A DNA stretch of 64,000 bases from Pseudomonas fluorescens (GTDB taxonomy: Bacteria; Pseudomonadota; Gammaproteobacteria; Pseudomonadales; Pseudomonadaceae), in NCBI RefSeq assembly GCF_902497785.1, contig NZ_CABVHK010000006.1:1-64000 (forward strand), in the 5' to 3' direction. Below, piece by piece: positions 30,705 through 42,327 of the stretch. Below the pieces are notes generated by a model that was not told where the DNA came from, made no database searches, and saw only the letters and a program-made list of their open reading frames with translations. The position numbers and the translations under genes are program-made. Numbering within the stretch: the stretch's first letter is position 1; every line of letters starts with the position of its first letter.

Positions 30705-30736
30705 ATCAAAAGATCGCAGCCTGCGGCAGCTCCTAC
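30705..30736. repeat. Single (half) REP element between panC and panD
   Basis: ATCAAAAGATCGCAGCCTGC and the following GGCAGCTCCTAC equal one arm of the REP palindromes at 7132 and 33130, without the mirror arm. Confidence 0.7.
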
Positions 30737-30767
30737 GCACCGTTCGATTCCGACCTGGGAAACACTC

Positions 30768-31148
30768 ATGCACGCCATCATGCTCAAGGCCAAGCTGCAT
30801 CGCGCCGAAGTCACCCACGCTGTTCTCGATTACGAAGGTTCCTGCGCCATCGACGGTGAATGGCTGGACCTGTCCGGCATCCGCGAGTACGAACAGATCC
30901 AGATCTACAACGTCGACAACGGCGAACGCTTCACCACCTATGCGATTCGTGGCGAAGAAGGTTCGCGCATGATCTCGGTCAACGGCGCTGCGGCGCACAA
31001 GGCCAAGGTCGGTGACCGGGTGATCATCTGCGCCTACGCTCACTACAGCGAAGCCGAACTGCTCAACTTCAAGCCGCGTATGCTCTACATGGCACCCGGT
31101 AACGAGCTGAGTCACACCAGCAATGCCATCCCGGTTCAGGTCGCCTGA
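30768..31148 (+). CDS. panD: Aspartate 1-decarboxylase (pyruvoyl enzyme precursor)
   Basis: This 126-residue proenzyme makes beta-alanine from aspartate. The self-cleavage site is YEGSC, between Gly24 and Ser25, where Ser25 becomes the pyruvoyl group. It lies 110 bases after panC and probably belongs to the same operon. A 10-bp imperfect hairpin (31173-31217) follows it. Confidence 0.96.
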   Translation: MHAIMLKAKLHRAEVTHAVLDYEGSCAIDGEWLDLSGIREYEQIQIYNVDNGERFTTYAIRGEEGSRMISVNGAAAHKAKVGDRVIICAYAHYSEAELLNFKPRMLYMAPGNELSHTSNAIPVQVA

Positions 31149-31367
31149 TCGAATCGTCTCTCCCGTTTGTCGGACCGTTCCCTGCTTTATGTACAAAAAA
31201 GTACCGGGAACGGGTCAGACAAAGTCAAGACAGATCGCAGCGCGAGGTTTACTGTATTCGCCCTGTGCCATGAAATCGTGTCGACGCAGTTGACCGGACG
31301 CCCACCCGCAGCGCTCCGGGATTTTTAGTGTTCAAAGGCCGTTCAAGTAAAAAGGAAACCCGCAGCG

Positions 31368-33032
31368 ATGGCGTATTACCGCACTCCTCACGACGTGACC
31401 GCTCTGCCCGCCTGGCAAGCGCTGAATGACCACCGCCAAGCCATGCAGGATTTCAGCATGCGCGAAGCCTTCAATGCCGATCCGCAGCGTTTTACACAAT
31501 TCACCCTCAGCAGCTGCGGCCTGTTTCTCGACTACTCAAAGAACCTGATCAACGCCGAGACCCGCGATCTGCTGGTGGGCCTGGCGAACGAAGTCGACCT
31601 CAAGGGCGCGATCAAAGCGCTGTTCGATGGCGAGATCGTCAACTCTTCCGAAGGCCGTCCGGCCCTGCACACCGCGCTGCGCCGCCCGGTGGGCGAAAAG
31701 CTGTCGGTCAATGGCGTCAACGTGATGCCCGAAGTACACAAGGTGTTGAACCAGATCACCGACCTCGTGGGCCGGATCCACGACGGACTGTGGCGCGGTT
31801 ACACCGAGAAGCCGATCACTGACGTGGTGAACATCGGCATCGGCGGCTCGTTTCTCGGCCCCGAGCTGGTCTCCGAAGCGCTGCTGTCCTACGCCCAGAA
31901 AGGCGTGCGCTGCCATTACCTGGCGAACATCGACGGCAGTGAGTTCCACGAGCTGACCATGAAATTGCGCGCCGAGACCACGCTGTTTATCGTCTCGTCG
32001 AAATCCTTCAACACCCTCGAAACCCTGAAAAACGCCCAGGCCGCTCGCGCCTGGTACCTGGCTCAGGGTGGTTCGGAAGCCGAGCTGTACCGGCATTTCA
32101 TCGCCGTTTCCAGCAACAACGCGGCGGCGGTGGCGTTCGGTATCCGCGAAGAAAACATCTTCCCGATGTGGGACTGGGTCGGCGGTCGTTATTCGCTGTG
32201 GTCCGCCATCGGTCTGCCGATTGCCCTGGCCATCGGCATGTCCAACTTCAAGGAGCTGCTGTCCGGTGCCTACACCATGGACCAGCATTTCCAGAGCGCG
32301 CCGTTCGAGCAGAACATGCCGGTGCTGCTGGCCTTGCTCGGTGTCTGGTACGGTAATTTCTGGGGCGCGCAAAGCCACGCGATCCTGCCGTACGACCACT
32401 ACCTGCGCAACATCACCAAGCACTTGCAGCAACTGGACATGGAATCCAACGGCAAAAGCGTGCGCCAGGACGGCACGCCAGTCTCGACCGATACCGGCCC
32501 GGTGATTTGGGGTGGCGTGGGTTGCAACGGTCAGCACGCGTATCACCAGTTGCTGCACCAGGGCACCCAACTGATCCCGGCCGACTTCATTGTGCCGATT
32601 GTCAGTTTCAACCCGGTGTCGGACCACCATCAGTGGCTGTACGCCAACTGCCTGTCGCAAAGCCAGGCACTGATGCTCGGCAAGACCCGCGCCGAGGCCG
32701 AAACCGAGCTGCGTGACAAGGGCATGGCCGAAGCCGACGTGCAGAAACTCGCGCCGCACAAGGTGATCCCGGGCAACCGTCCGAGCAACACCCTGGTGGT
32801 CGAACGCATCAGCCCGCGTCGTCTCGGCGCGCTGGTGGCGATGTACGAACACAAAGTCTTCGTGCAAAGCGTGGTCTGGGGCATCAACGCCTTCGATCAG
32901 TGGGGCGTGGAACTGGGCAAGGAACTGGGCAAAGGCGTTTACAACCGCCTGGTCGGCAGCGAAGAAACCCCGGCTGATGATGCCTCTACTCAAGGGCTGA
33001 TCAACTACTTCCGCGGTCGTCACCGCGGGTGA
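31368..33032 (+). CDS. pgi: Glucose-6-phosphate isomerase
   Basis: This 554-residue enzyme interconverts glucose-6-phosphate and fructose-6-phosphate. Pseudomonads lack phosphofructokinase, so it mainly serves gluconeogenesis and the EDEMP cycle. Signatures are present ([32 protein letters not shown], and the catalytic His in [10 protein letters not shown] neighbours). AAAGGAA precedes the ATG. Confidence 0.96.
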   Translation: MAYYRTPHDVTALPAWQALNDHRQAMQDFSMREAFNADPQRFTQFTLSSCGLFLDYSKNLINAETRDLLVGLANEVDLKGAIKALFDGEIVNSSEGRPALHTALRRPVGEKLSVNGVNVMPEVHKVLNQITDLVGRIHDGLWRGYTEKPITDVVNIGIGGSFLGPELVSEALLSYAQKGVRCHYLANIDGSEFHELTMKLRAETTLFIVSSKSFNTLETLKNAQAARAWYLAQGGSEAELYRHFIAVSSNNAAAVAFGIREENIFPMWDWVGGRYSLWSAIGLPIALAIGMSNFKELLSGAYTMDQHFQSAPFEQNMPVLLALLGVWYGNFWGAQSHAILPYDHYLRNITKHLQQLDMESNGKSVRQDGTPVSTDTGPVIWGGVGCNGQHAYHQLLHQGTQLIPADFIVPIVSFNPVSDHHQWLYANCLSQSQALMLGKTRAEAETELRDKGMAEADVQKLAPHKVIPGNRPSNTLVVERISPRRLGALVAMYEHKVFVQSVVWGINAFDQWGVELGKELGKGVYNRLVGSEETPADDASTQGLINYFRGRHRG

Positions 33033-33129
33033 TAGGCTGAAGGGGCGGTTTACTCGCCCCTTTAACATGCAGCATCGACAGTTCCACGGCACCGGGTTTA
33101 CTGCAAAATCGGTGGCGTGCGCTATCACT

Positions 33130-33208
33130 GTAGGAGCTGCCGAAGGCTGCGATCTTTTGATTTTCCAAAAAACAAAATCAAAAGATCGCAGCCTCCGGCA
33201 GCTCCTAC
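33130..33208. repeat. REP-type inverted repeat
   Basis: GTAGGAGCTGCCGAAGGCTG and its near-complement (ending CCGGCAGCTCCTAC) surround a short A/T loop. It lies between pgi and acsA. Confidence 0.82.
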
Positions 33209-33238
33209 GAGGGTCGCGCAGCTCCCCTCTTGTCGCAA

Positions 33239-33246
33239 AACAAGAA
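33239..33246 (+). promoter_or_regulatory. Hfq/Crc-type CA motif at the acsA ribosome binding site
   Basis: AACAAGAA fits AANAANAA exactly and directly abuts the AAGGA Shine-Dalgarno (33248-33252) of acsA. This placement is typical of mRNAs repressed by Hfq with Crc. Confidence 0.6.
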
Positions 33247-33258
33247 TAAGGAACCGTC

Positions 33259-35196
<1,938 letters not shown>

Positions 35197-35210
35197 CGTG
35201 CCGCAACGCC

Positions 35211-35330
35211 CCTGTAGGAGCAGCCGGTCGACGTTCGATTGCTCGCGATGAACTCAAGCGCGTCGCGTTTATTCAGGAAATACGCGTTATCGTTAACGTC
35301 CATCGCGAGCAAGCTCGCTCCCACAGGGGA
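35211..35330. repeat. REP-type element pair with unequal arms
   Basis: CCTGTAGGAGCAGCCGG at the left and GAGCAAGCTCGCTCCCACAG at the right are inverted but imperfect; the left half seems decayed. It fills the acsA-MpaB gap. Confidence 0.65.
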
Positions 35331-35373
35331 GCAATACAGAGTTTGCCGCGCATTTTTTCGCCATTGAGTCGCC

Positions 35374-36246
35374 ATGGAATTCATCCGCAGCCGCATCGAA
35401 ACCCAGGTCATGAGCCTTACCGGTCTGTCCCTCGGCAAGCTTGACCTGGAAAACCCCAAGGGCGACCCCGGCCTGTTTGGCCCCGATTCCGTCAGTTGGC
35501 AGGTTCACGGCGATTTCAGCAGCATGCTCATTGGCGGTATCAGTGCGCTGATGCTGCAAGCCCTGCACCCGTTGGCGCTGGCCGGGGTCTGGGACCATTC
35601 GAATTTTCGCGAGGACATGCTCGGACGCTTGCGCCGCACGGGCCAGTTCATTTCCGGCACGACGTTCGGGTCGAGTCAAGATGCCGACTGGCTGATCGAG
35701 AAAGTGCGCACCATCCATCTGCAAGTCACCGGCACCGCGCCGGATGGCCGGCCTTATGCCGCCAGTGATCCCGATCTGCTGACCTGGGTGCATGTGGCCG
35801 AAGTCAGTAACTTTCTGGCGGCCCATTTGCGTTATCGAAACCCGCACCTTTCGCCGGCCGATCAGGACCGTTACTACGACGAAATCGCCTTGGTCGCCGA
35901 ACGTCTGGGCGCTCGGGATGTGCCTCGCTCCCGACAGGAAATTGCCGATTACCTTGTGCGAATTCGTCCGCAACTGCTGTGCGACGCGCGCAGTCGCGAA
36001 GTGCTGCGATTGTTGTTGAACGCACCGTCTCCCAGCCGTCTGGCCAAGCCTTTTGGCAGTTTGATGATGCAGGCCGGCATCGATTTGCTGCCGGATTGGG
36101 CCAGCGACATGCTCGGCGTCCAGCAAGGCGAGCTGCAACGCAAGCTGATCCGCGCCAGCGTCAACCGCAGCGCGCCGATGCTGCGCTGGGCAGTGCGCAA
36201 TGGCTCGGTGCATCGGGCCAAGCGGCGGATGGGGTTGTTGACCTGA
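35374..36246 (+). CDS. MpaB-like oxygenase family protein (DUF2236)
   Basis: This 290-residue soluble helical protein of the DUF2236/MpaB family starts with a region rich in GDPGLFGPDSVSWQVHGD. A conserved histidine set (HPLALAGVWDHS, HLQVTG, WVHVAEV) could bind haem, as in rubber oxygenase LcpA and MpaB. The substrate is unknown. It stands alone between REP elements. Confidence 0.82.
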   Translation: MEFIRSRIETQVMSLTGLSLGKLDLENPKGDPGLFGPDSVSWQVHGDFSSMLIGGISALMLQALHPLALAGVWDHSNFREDMLGRLRRTGQFISGTTFGSSQDADWLIEKVRTIHLQVTGTAPDGRPYAASDPDLLTWVHVAEVSNFLAAHLRYRNPHLSPADQDRYYDEIALVAERLGARDVPRSRQEIADYLVRIRPQLLCDARSREVLRLLLNAPSPSRLAKPFGSLMMQAGIDLLPDWASDMLGVQQGELQRKLIRASVNRSAPMLRWAVRNGSVHRAKRRMGLLT

Positions 36247-36267
36247 TTCCGATGCGCCGCCAATTCA

Positions 36268-36401
36268 CCTGTGGCGAGGGAGCTTGCTCCCGCTGGAGAG
36301 CGAAGCACTCCCAATCTGAAACCGGATTGTGCCGGGTAGAATCAGTCACGGTTTTTGCGGCCGCTGCGCGCCCGAGCGGGAGCAAGCTCCCTCGCCACAG
36401 G
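36268..36401. repeat. REP-type inverted repeat
   Basis: CCTGTGGCGAGGGAGCTTGC and its complement (GAGCAAGCTCCCTCGCCACAG region) are separated by about 75 bases. This is the GAGGGAGCTTGCTCCC subtype. Confidence 0.8.
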
Positions 36402-36464
36402 CAATCCCCCTTGCCACAGTGTTAAACTCCCGCGCCAAATTCCCTCCCCTGCAAGGCGCCCAGC

Positions 36465-37481
36465 ATGTCTTCCTTGAATCAGGCGCTGCGCGCCGCCCTC
36501 GAACATCGCCAGGACCTGCTTGCCGAGCTACATCAGCAAGGCACCGATTGCTATCGTCTGTTCCACGGCAGCCAGGAAGGCGCCGGCGGCCTGACCATCG
36601 ACCGCTACGGTCCGCAACTACTGGTGCAAAGCTTTCACCAATCGCTGGAACGCGACGCCCTGTTGCAACTGCACGAGACGGTCAATCAACACCTGAGCCT
36701 CGACACCCTGCTGGTGTACAACGACCGCTCCCGGGGCAACTCGCGGATCGACCGTGAAGACACCGTCTACCGGGCCGACGAAGCCGCGTTGCAAGACCTG
36801 GTCGGTCACGAATGGGGCCTGAACTATCGGGTACGCGGCCGTCACGCGGGGCAGGATCCACTGCTGTTTCTCGACCTGCGCAACACGCGCGGTTGGGTCA
36901 AGGCACACAGCAAAAACAAAAGCGTGCTCAACCTGTTTGCCTACACCTGCGGCGTCGGCCTGAGCGCGGCGGCCGGTGGCGCGAGCGAAGTGTGCAATCT
37001 GGATTTCGCCGAGGGCAACCTGGCGGTGGGTCGCGAAAATGGCCTGCTGAATCCGCAGTTGCCGACCATGCAGTTCATCCAGTCTGATTATTTCCCGGCG
37101 ATCCGCCAACTCGCCGGCCTGCCGATCACCCAGCGTCGTGGCCACAAGCTGCCGAGCTACCCGCGCCTGGAACAGCGTCAATACGATCTGGTGCTGCTGG
37201 ATCCGCCCGCCTGGGCCAAGAGCGCATTCGGCACTGTCGACTTGCTACGCGACTACCAAAGCCTGCTCAAACCCGCGCTGCTGGCCACCGCCGACAACGG
37301 CGTGCTGATCTGTTGCAACAACCTGGCGAAGGTCAGCATGGACGACTGGCGTGAACAAGTATTGCGTTGCGCCGAGAAAGCCGGGCGGCCGGTGCGCGAG
37401 TGGACCGTGATGCAACCGGGCGCCGATTTCCCGTCCATGGATCAACAGCCGCCGCTGAAAACCCTGATTCTGCAGCTCTGA
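36465..37481 (+). CDS. Class I SAM-dependent methyltransferase, RlmI-like
   Basis: This 338-residue protein has an N-terminal region (GSQEGAGGLTIDRYG, as in RlmI/RlmK) and a Rossmann methyltransferase domain with VLNLFAYTCGVGLSAAAGGA (SAM binding) and LVLLDPPAWAKS (DPP catalytic motif). The likely substrate is a cytosine of 23S rRNA, but the exact target cannot be stated. It has no PUA domain at the N terminus, unlike E. coli RlmI. Confidence 0.82.
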   Translation: MSSLNQALRAALEHRQDLLAELHQQGTDCYRLFHGSQEGAGGLTIDRYGPQLLVQSFHQSLERDALLQLHETVNQHLSLDTLLVYNDRSRGNSRIDREDTVYRADEAALQDLVGHEWGLNYRVRGRHAGQDPLLFLDLRNTRGWVKAHSKNKSVLNLFAYTCGVGLSAAAGGASEVCNLDFAEGNLAVGRENGLLNPQLPTMQFIQSDYFPAIRQLAGLPITQRRGHKLPSYPRLEQRQYDLVLLDPPAWAKSAFGTVDLLRDYQSLLKPALLATADNGVLICCNNLAKVSMDDWREQVLRCAEKAGRPVREWTVMQPGADFPSMDQQPPLKTLILQL

Positions 37482-37574
37482 AACCCAGCGACACTTTCAG
37501 ATAAATCCTATAAAGCTTGGTGGCTTCGGAACCGGATTCGCGTGCCATACTCCAAGGCACTCCGAGTCCGACAG

Positions 37575-40523
37575 ATGAAGCCGCACATGCCCAAAGGATT
37601 GATCCGCGCTATCGGCGCCTTGTTGACTGCTCTGGCCTTGTACAGCCTGCTGGGGTTTCTGATTCTGCCGGGCATCGCGTTGCGGGTAGCCAACCAGCAA
37701 TTGGCCAACTACGCGACGACGCCGGCCACGCTGCAGCGCATCGAACTCAACCCGTTCAGCCTTGAAGTGACCCTGTGGGGCCTGATCATCGGCGAACCGG
37801 GCAAAGAGCAGGTCGGTTTCGAACGCCTGTACGCCAACCTGCAGATCGATAGTCTCTGGACCAAGGCGCTGCACCTGTCCGACATCGAACTGGACAAACC
37901 CAAGACCGAAATCCTGTTCGACAAGGCAGGCAAGCTCAATCTGCTCGGTTTGTTCAAGATCCCCGCCAGCGAGCCGACACCTGCCGACCCCGAGGCCAAA
38001 CCGTTCCCGCTGCGCATTGAGCGCGTGAAGCTGGCCGACGGCTACGTGCATTTCCAGGACGCGCGGCCGAGCGAACCGATCGAATTTCTCTACGACAAAC
38101 TCGATTTCGAGCTGAACAACCTCAGCACACTGCCAGAAGACAACGCCGACATGACGCTGGTGGCTGTCGGCCCCGGTGGCGGGCAGATCGACTGGACCGG
38201 CAATTTCAGCCTGATCCCGATCGCTTCCGAAGGTAAGTTGAAAATCACCGACGGCAAGATGAAATCCTTTTGGCCCTACGTCCGTGACGCTCTGCCGCTG
38301 GTGCTGCAAGACGGCGTCCTGAACCTGAGCACCGACTACAAACTGAACCTGTCCAAGGAAACCGAACTGCTGCTGAGTAACGTCGCGGTCAGCGTTGCGC
38401 CTTTTGCCATTAACGCGCCGGACGGTCGGCCGTTGGCAAAACTGGCGCGACTGGACATCACCGAGACCACCGTGGACCTCGCCAGGCAGCAAGTGGTGGT
38501 CGGCAAGATTCGCAGCAGTAAATTGGAAACCTGGGCAGCAGTGGAAGCTGACGGGCAACTCGACTGGCAAAAACTGTTCGCCAGCCAACCGTCCAAGGCC
38601 GCCGCCAAAGCCAACGCCGAACCCGTCGCCACACCAGCGGCAGCCGACTCGCCAAAAGAGCCCGTCGCCCCCGGCAAACCCTGGCAGGTGCTGCTCAAAG
38701 ACGTGCAGTTGCGCGACTATCAAGTGCACCTCGCGGACCGCAAAGCGCAACCCGCGGTGACGCTGGACCTGAGCCCGCTGAACCTCGACCTGCAAAATTT
38801 CGACAGCCTCAACGGCTCGCCTTTTACCCTCAGGCTCGACACCGGCGTGGGCAAACAAGGCAAGATCACGGCCGAAGGCGAGGTCAACCTGGCGCCGGTC
38901 AGCGCCAGCCTCAAAGTGCAGACCAAAGACATCGACCTGCGGATTGCACAGTCCTACATCAACCCGTTCATTCGCCTCGAGCTGCGCAGCGGTATGCTCG
39001 GCAGTGATCTGGCGGTCAACCTGAAAAGCACCGAGCCGTTGGCGCTCAGCGTCACAGGTCGCGCGCAGATCGATCAGTTGCACACCCTCGACACCCTGAA
39101 AACCCGCGACTTTCTCAAGTGGCAACAGGTGATGATTGAAGGCCTGAATTATCAGCACGGTGACAGCCTGTCGATCGACAAGGTCAACCTGTTCCAGCCT
39201 TATGTGCGTTTCATGATCAACGATGACCGCACCACCAACGTCGATGACCTGCTGATCCCGCAACCGCCAGATTCCGGCGCCAAAACCGCTGCGGCGAAAC
39301 CCGCCAGCAAGGACAAGCCGCTGGGCATTCGCATCGGTGGCATCGCCATCAATGACGGCTCGGCCAACTTCGCCGACTTCAGCCTGACGCCGAACTTTGC
39401 CACCGCCGTCCAGCAGCTCAACGGCCAGATCGGCACCATCGACAGCCGTCAGTCCAAACCGGCGACCGTCGACATCAAAGGCAAGGTCGACCGCTACGCG
39501 CCGGTCACCATCAAGGGCTCGGTCAACCCGTTCGACCCGATGGCCAGCCTCGACATCGCCACCAGTTTCAAACGGGTAGAACTGACCACGCTGACCCCCT
39601 ACTCCGGCAAATTCGCCGGGTACCGTATCCGCAAGGGCCGGCTCAATCTCGACCTGCATTACATGATCACCAAGGGCCAGCTCAAGGCTGAAAACAAGGT
39701 GGTGGTCGAGCAATTGCAACTCGGTGAAAAAGTCGACAGCCCGGACGCCACCAGCCTGCCGCTGAAGCTGGCCATCGCCCTGCTCAAGGACGTCGACGGC
39801 AAGATTTCCATCGAGCTGCCGGTGACCGGCGACCTGAACAATCCACAATTCAGCGTCATGCCGATTGTCTGGCAGACCCTGCGCAACCTGATCGTCAAGG
39901 CCGCCGCCGCGCCGTTCAAAATGATTGGCGGTCTGGTCAGTGGCGGTGGTTCGCAAGACTTGGGCACGGTGTCGTTCGCGGCGGGTTCCAGCGACCTGAG
40001 CAAGGAGGCCGAGGGTTCGTTGGTCAAACTGTCTCAGGCGTTGAAGGAGCGTCCGGCCCTGCGCCTGGAAATCGAAGGCACGGCGGCCGCGAGCAGCGAC
40101 GGCCCGCCAATCGCCGAACAACGCCTGGAACGGGAATACCAGTACAACTACTACAAAATGCTCCAGCGTCGCGGTGACAAAGTACCGGCGCAGGCTTCGC
40201 TCATCGAAGTACCGGATGGCGAGAAAGGTACGTTGCTGGAGGGGATCTACCGCACGCGCCTGAAGACCCAGCCACCAGCCGAATGGAAGGACTTGGGCAA
40301 GGAAGAACGCACGGCGAAAATGCGAGCAGACGTGATCAAGTTCTGGAGCACCAGCGACGTGCTGTTGCGCCAACTGGGCCAGGATCGCGCCAGCAGTATC
40401 AAGGATTATCTGGTCGACAAGGGCCAACTGGCCGACGACCGCGTGTACTTCATCGACGCCAGCCTGGGCGAAGCGGAAAGTGACGGTCGGGTGGTGACGC
40501 CATTGCATCTGGACGCCGAGTGA
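37575..40523 (+). CDS. Large DUF748 (AsmA-like) envelope protein
   Basis: This protein of about 980 residues has one N-terminal membrane segment (about 10-35) and a long beta-rich periplasmic body with repeated DUF748 units, of the AsmA-like clan linked to lipid transport between membranes. The last 170 residues start with SFAAGSSDLSKEAEGSLVKL, which resembles an OmpA C-terminal domain but with the peptidoglycan-binding Asp/Arg pattern degraded. Starts at 37542 (GTG), 37575 and 37587 are possible; none has a strong ribosome binding site. It shares one base with the DUF2845 gene. Confidence 0.82.
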   Translation: MKPHMPKGLIRAIGALLTALALYSLLGFLILPGIALRVANQQLANYATTPATLQRIELNPFSLEVTLWGLIIGEPGKEQVGFERLYANLQIDSLWTKALHLSDIELDKPKTEILFDKAGKLNLLGLFKIPASEPTPADPEAKPFPLRIERVKLADGYVHFQDARPSEPIEFLYDKLDFELNNLSTLPEDNADMTLVAVGPGGGQIDWTGNFSLIPIASEGKLKITDGKMKSFWPYVRDALPLVLQDGVLNLSTDYKLNLSKETELLLSNVAVSVAPFAINAPDGRPLAKLARLDITETTVDLARQQVVVGKIRSSKLETWAAVEADGQLDWQKLFASQPSKAAAKANAEPVATPAAADSPKEPVAPGKPWQVLLKDVQLRDYQVHLADRKAQPAVTLDLSPLNLDLQNFDSLNGSPFTLRLDTGVGKQGKITAEGEVNLAPVSASLKVQTKDIDLRIAQSYINPFIRLELRSGMLGSDLAVNLKSTEPLALSVTGRAQIDQLHTLDTLKTRDFLKWQQVMIEGLNYQHGDSLSIDKVNLFQPYVRFMINDDRTTNVDDLLIPQPPDSGAKTAAAKPASKDKPLGIRIGGIAINDGSANFADFSLTPNFATAVQQLNGQIGTIDSRQSKPATVDIKGKVDRYAPVTIKGSVNPFDPMASLDIATSFKRVELTTLTPYSGKFAGYRIRKGRLNLDLHYMITKGQLKAENKVVVEQLQLGEKVDSPDATSLPLKLAIALLKDVDGKISIELPVTGDLNNPQFSVMPIVWQTLRNLIVKAAAAPFKMIGGLVSGGGSQDLGTVSFAAGSSDLSKEAEGSLVKLSQALKERPALRLEIEGTAAASSDGPPIAEQRLEREYQYNYYKMLQRRGDKVPAQASLIEVPDGEKGTLLEGIYRTRLKTQPPAEWKDLGKEERTAKMRADVIKFWSTSDVLLRQLGQDRASSIKDYLVDKGQLADDRVYFIDASLGEAESDGRVVTPLHLDAE

Positions 40524-40819
40524 TGGTCCGGCGATTGCTGCTCAGCCTGGCGCTGGCAACCGTGGCCGGCCAGGCCCAGGCCGCCGATACCCTGCGCTGC
40601 GGCAGTCAGTTGATCAGTGTCGGCGACCGCTCCAGCGAGGTGCTGCAAAAGTGCGGCGAGCCGGTCAGCCGCGATCTGTTGGGCTACAAGCGCAGCGCCA
40701 ACCGGCGGGAAGAATTCCAGGTCGAGGAATGGACCTACGGGCCCAACGGCGGGATGTATCAGTACTTGCGGTTCGAGGGTAATCGGCTACGGCAGATCAC
40801 CAGCAAACGGGGGAACTGA
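40523..40819 (+). CDS. DUF2845 periplasmic protein
   Basis: This 98-residue secreted protein has a signal peptide (MVRRLLLSLALATVAGQAQA) and two conserved cysteines (LRCG and QKCGEP) that may form a disulfide. DUF2845 has no known function. Translation is coupled to the DUF748 gene (TGATG). Confidence 0.82.
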   Translation: MVRRLLLSLALATVAGQAQAADTLRCGSQLISVGDRSSEVLQKCGEPVSRDLLGYKRSANRREEFQVEEWTYGPNGGMYQYLRFEGNRLRQITSKRGN

Positions 40820-40869
40820 GGATCAAAGGCTCGGGCCGCGTTCGGACGATCTTTTGACCTTTAAATAGA

Positions 40870-40901
40870 ACAGGCCCCAAACACGAATGTTCGGGGCCTG
40901 T
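40870..40901. terminator. Bidirectional terminator-like hairpin
   Basis: The 9-bp stem ACAGGCCCC / GGGGCCTGT lies between the convergent DUF2845 and BON genes. The T-run is weak on both sides. Confidence 0.6.
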
Positions 40902-41007
40902 AATGGCCACATTCCTTGTGGCCGTCGCATGAACTCTAAAGTTGCGGCAGACGTATGACTTGGCTCGTCTCCCGCGTCTTCTCCCGGTTCAGGCGAGAAG
41001 TCTTGCC

Positions 41008-41358
41008 TTACTCGGCTTTCAGGCCAGCAGCAGAGACGTCTTTAACGCCTTTGATTTTCTTGGCGATAGCGACAGCAACGTCTTTCTGGGATTCAGTCAC
41101 GGCAGTGGTGGACGACAGGGAAACAACACCTTTGTTGGTTTCTACCTTGATGTCGGTACCAGGAATGCCTTTTTCGGTCACCAGGTCTGCTTTGACTTTG
41201 GTGGTGATCCAGGTATCGGAAACGTCTGCTTTTGCTTCGGTCACTTCACCAGCGGCCAGAACCATTGGAGCCTGGGTTGCTTGAGCAGCGAAGGCAGCGT
41301 TGGCCATGGTCAGGGTCAGCGCGGTAGCAGTAGCGGCAGCGATAGCGAACTTCTTCAT
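41008..41358 (-). CDS. BON domain periplasmic protein (OsmY-like)
   Basis: This 116-residue protein has a signal peptide (ends at AAFA) and one BON domain (DTWITTKVKADLV then GIPGTDIKVETNKGVVSL). BON proteins such as OsmY are periplasmic stress or chaperone proteins that bind membranes. The codons are highly biased, suggesting strong expression. A candidate sigma-54 promoter is upstream. Confidence 0.88.
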   Translation of the reverse strand: MKKFAIAAATATALTLTMANAAFAAQATQAPMVLAAGEVTEAKADVSDTWITTKVKADLVTEKGIPGTDIKVETNKGVVSLSSTTAVTESQKDVAVAIAKKIKGVKDVSAAGLKAE

Positions 41359-41423
41359 ACGAGTAACTCCTGTTTTTTCATAAAGTCTGCTGCATGTCGT
41401 GTCAGCAGGGTTACTGGGTATAT

Positions 41424-41439
41424 TGCGAACGCTGTGCCA
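41424..41439 (-). promoter_or_regulatory. Candidate sigma-54 promoter of the BON gene
   Basis: On the minus strand TGGCAC-N5-TCGCA keeps the GG and GC doublets at -24/-12. It lies about 65 bases before the ATG. The rest of 41359-41691 is AT-rich with no gene apart from the pilA terminator. Confidence 0.45.
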
Positions 41440-41632
41440 ACTTTGAGACGGCTTAAATTTCGTTATAAATCAGTAGCTTATGAAAAGAGCTAATTTTCGA
41501 AATCATGCAATTTGCATGAGTTTGAAAATTTCTGCATGCAAGTTGCGGGTTTTGGGTGTGGGCCTAAGGCCATGAATTTGCGAAGGTTTTGCTTTTACGC
41601 ATTCAGCACGACGATTGAGTAAATCTAGAGGT

Positions 41633-41662
41633 AAAAAAAACCCCGCTTCCTGAGAGGCGGGG
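41633..41662 (-). terminator. pilA terminator
   Basis: On the minus strand GCCCCGC, a 10-base loop and GCGGGG are followed by eight T. Confidence 0.85.
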
Positions 41663-41691
41663 CTTGGTCAGCTACAAATAATCAGATGCCA

Positions 41692-42102
41692 TTAGCCGTT
41701 AGGGCAACCCACTGGCGCGTAGGCGGCATCGGCGGTGGTTTTGCATGACCAGCCAGTCGCGGCGTCGCGAGTAAGGGTGATTTTCGCAGTGGCCACCTGA
41801 GCTGGCGCACCTACAAGCGAACAGATGAGGCTGTTTGCGGGACTGTCCCCAACGGTAATTGTGCAATGTTGTGAGGTGTTGGTGGCACTCCCAGTGACCT
41901 CAGCAACTGTCGGGGAAGCCTTACCCGAGTTGATCAGGTCCTCATAATTTACTTTAAGCGCCGAAAGCTCCGCCACACCCGCCGTCACCTTCGCCCGCGC
42001 CTGATACTTCGAGTAAGCCGGGATCGCAAACGTCGCCAGAATCCCGATGATCGCCACAACGATCAACAGCTCGATAAGGGTAAAACCTTTCTGATTATTC
42101 AT
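41692..42102 (-). CDS. pilA: Type IV pilus major pilin PilA
   Basis: This 136-residue prepilin has a short leader MNNQKG cleaved before Phe (FTLIELLIVVAIIGI, with the glutamate at mature position 5). The hydrophobic helix and a C-terminal disulfide loop between Cys in WSCK and GCPNG are typical of a type IVa pilin. PilD, encoded nearby, cleaves and methylates it. The ATG at 42102 follows GGAG. The pilin body is expected to be variable between strains. Confidence 0.93.
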   Translation of the reverse strand: MNNQKGFTLIELLIVVAIIGILATFAIPAYSKYQARAKVTAGVAELSALKVNYEDLINSGKASPTVAEVTGSATNTSQHCTITVGDSPANSLICSLVGAPAQVATAKITLTRDAATGWSCKTTADAAYAPVGCPNG

Positions 42103-42150
42103 ATTCAAGCTCCATGCATGAGTCAAAATCTCATGATCTGATTTAGCTAC

Positions 42151-42166
42151 AGCACAGCCCATGCCA
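42151..42166 (-). promoter_or_regulatory. Sigma-54 promoter of pilA
   Basis: On the minus strand TGGCAT-N5-GTGCT gives correct -24/-12 spacing, about 50 bases before the ATG. PilA transcription by sigma-54 with PilRS is known in P. aeruginosa. Confidence 0.75.
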
Positions 42167-42327
42167 ACTCCACACAGCGCTATTACCGGAGAACGAATAG
42201 AAGACAACGCCGTTTCCTACCGCCAGTATCCGCACTATCTGACACTTTTTGTCACCTCACCCACCCTGGTTTGGCTCCGACGGTTGACTAGGCTATAAGT
42301 CATCAACTGTTTGTGTCCGGTATCCCC

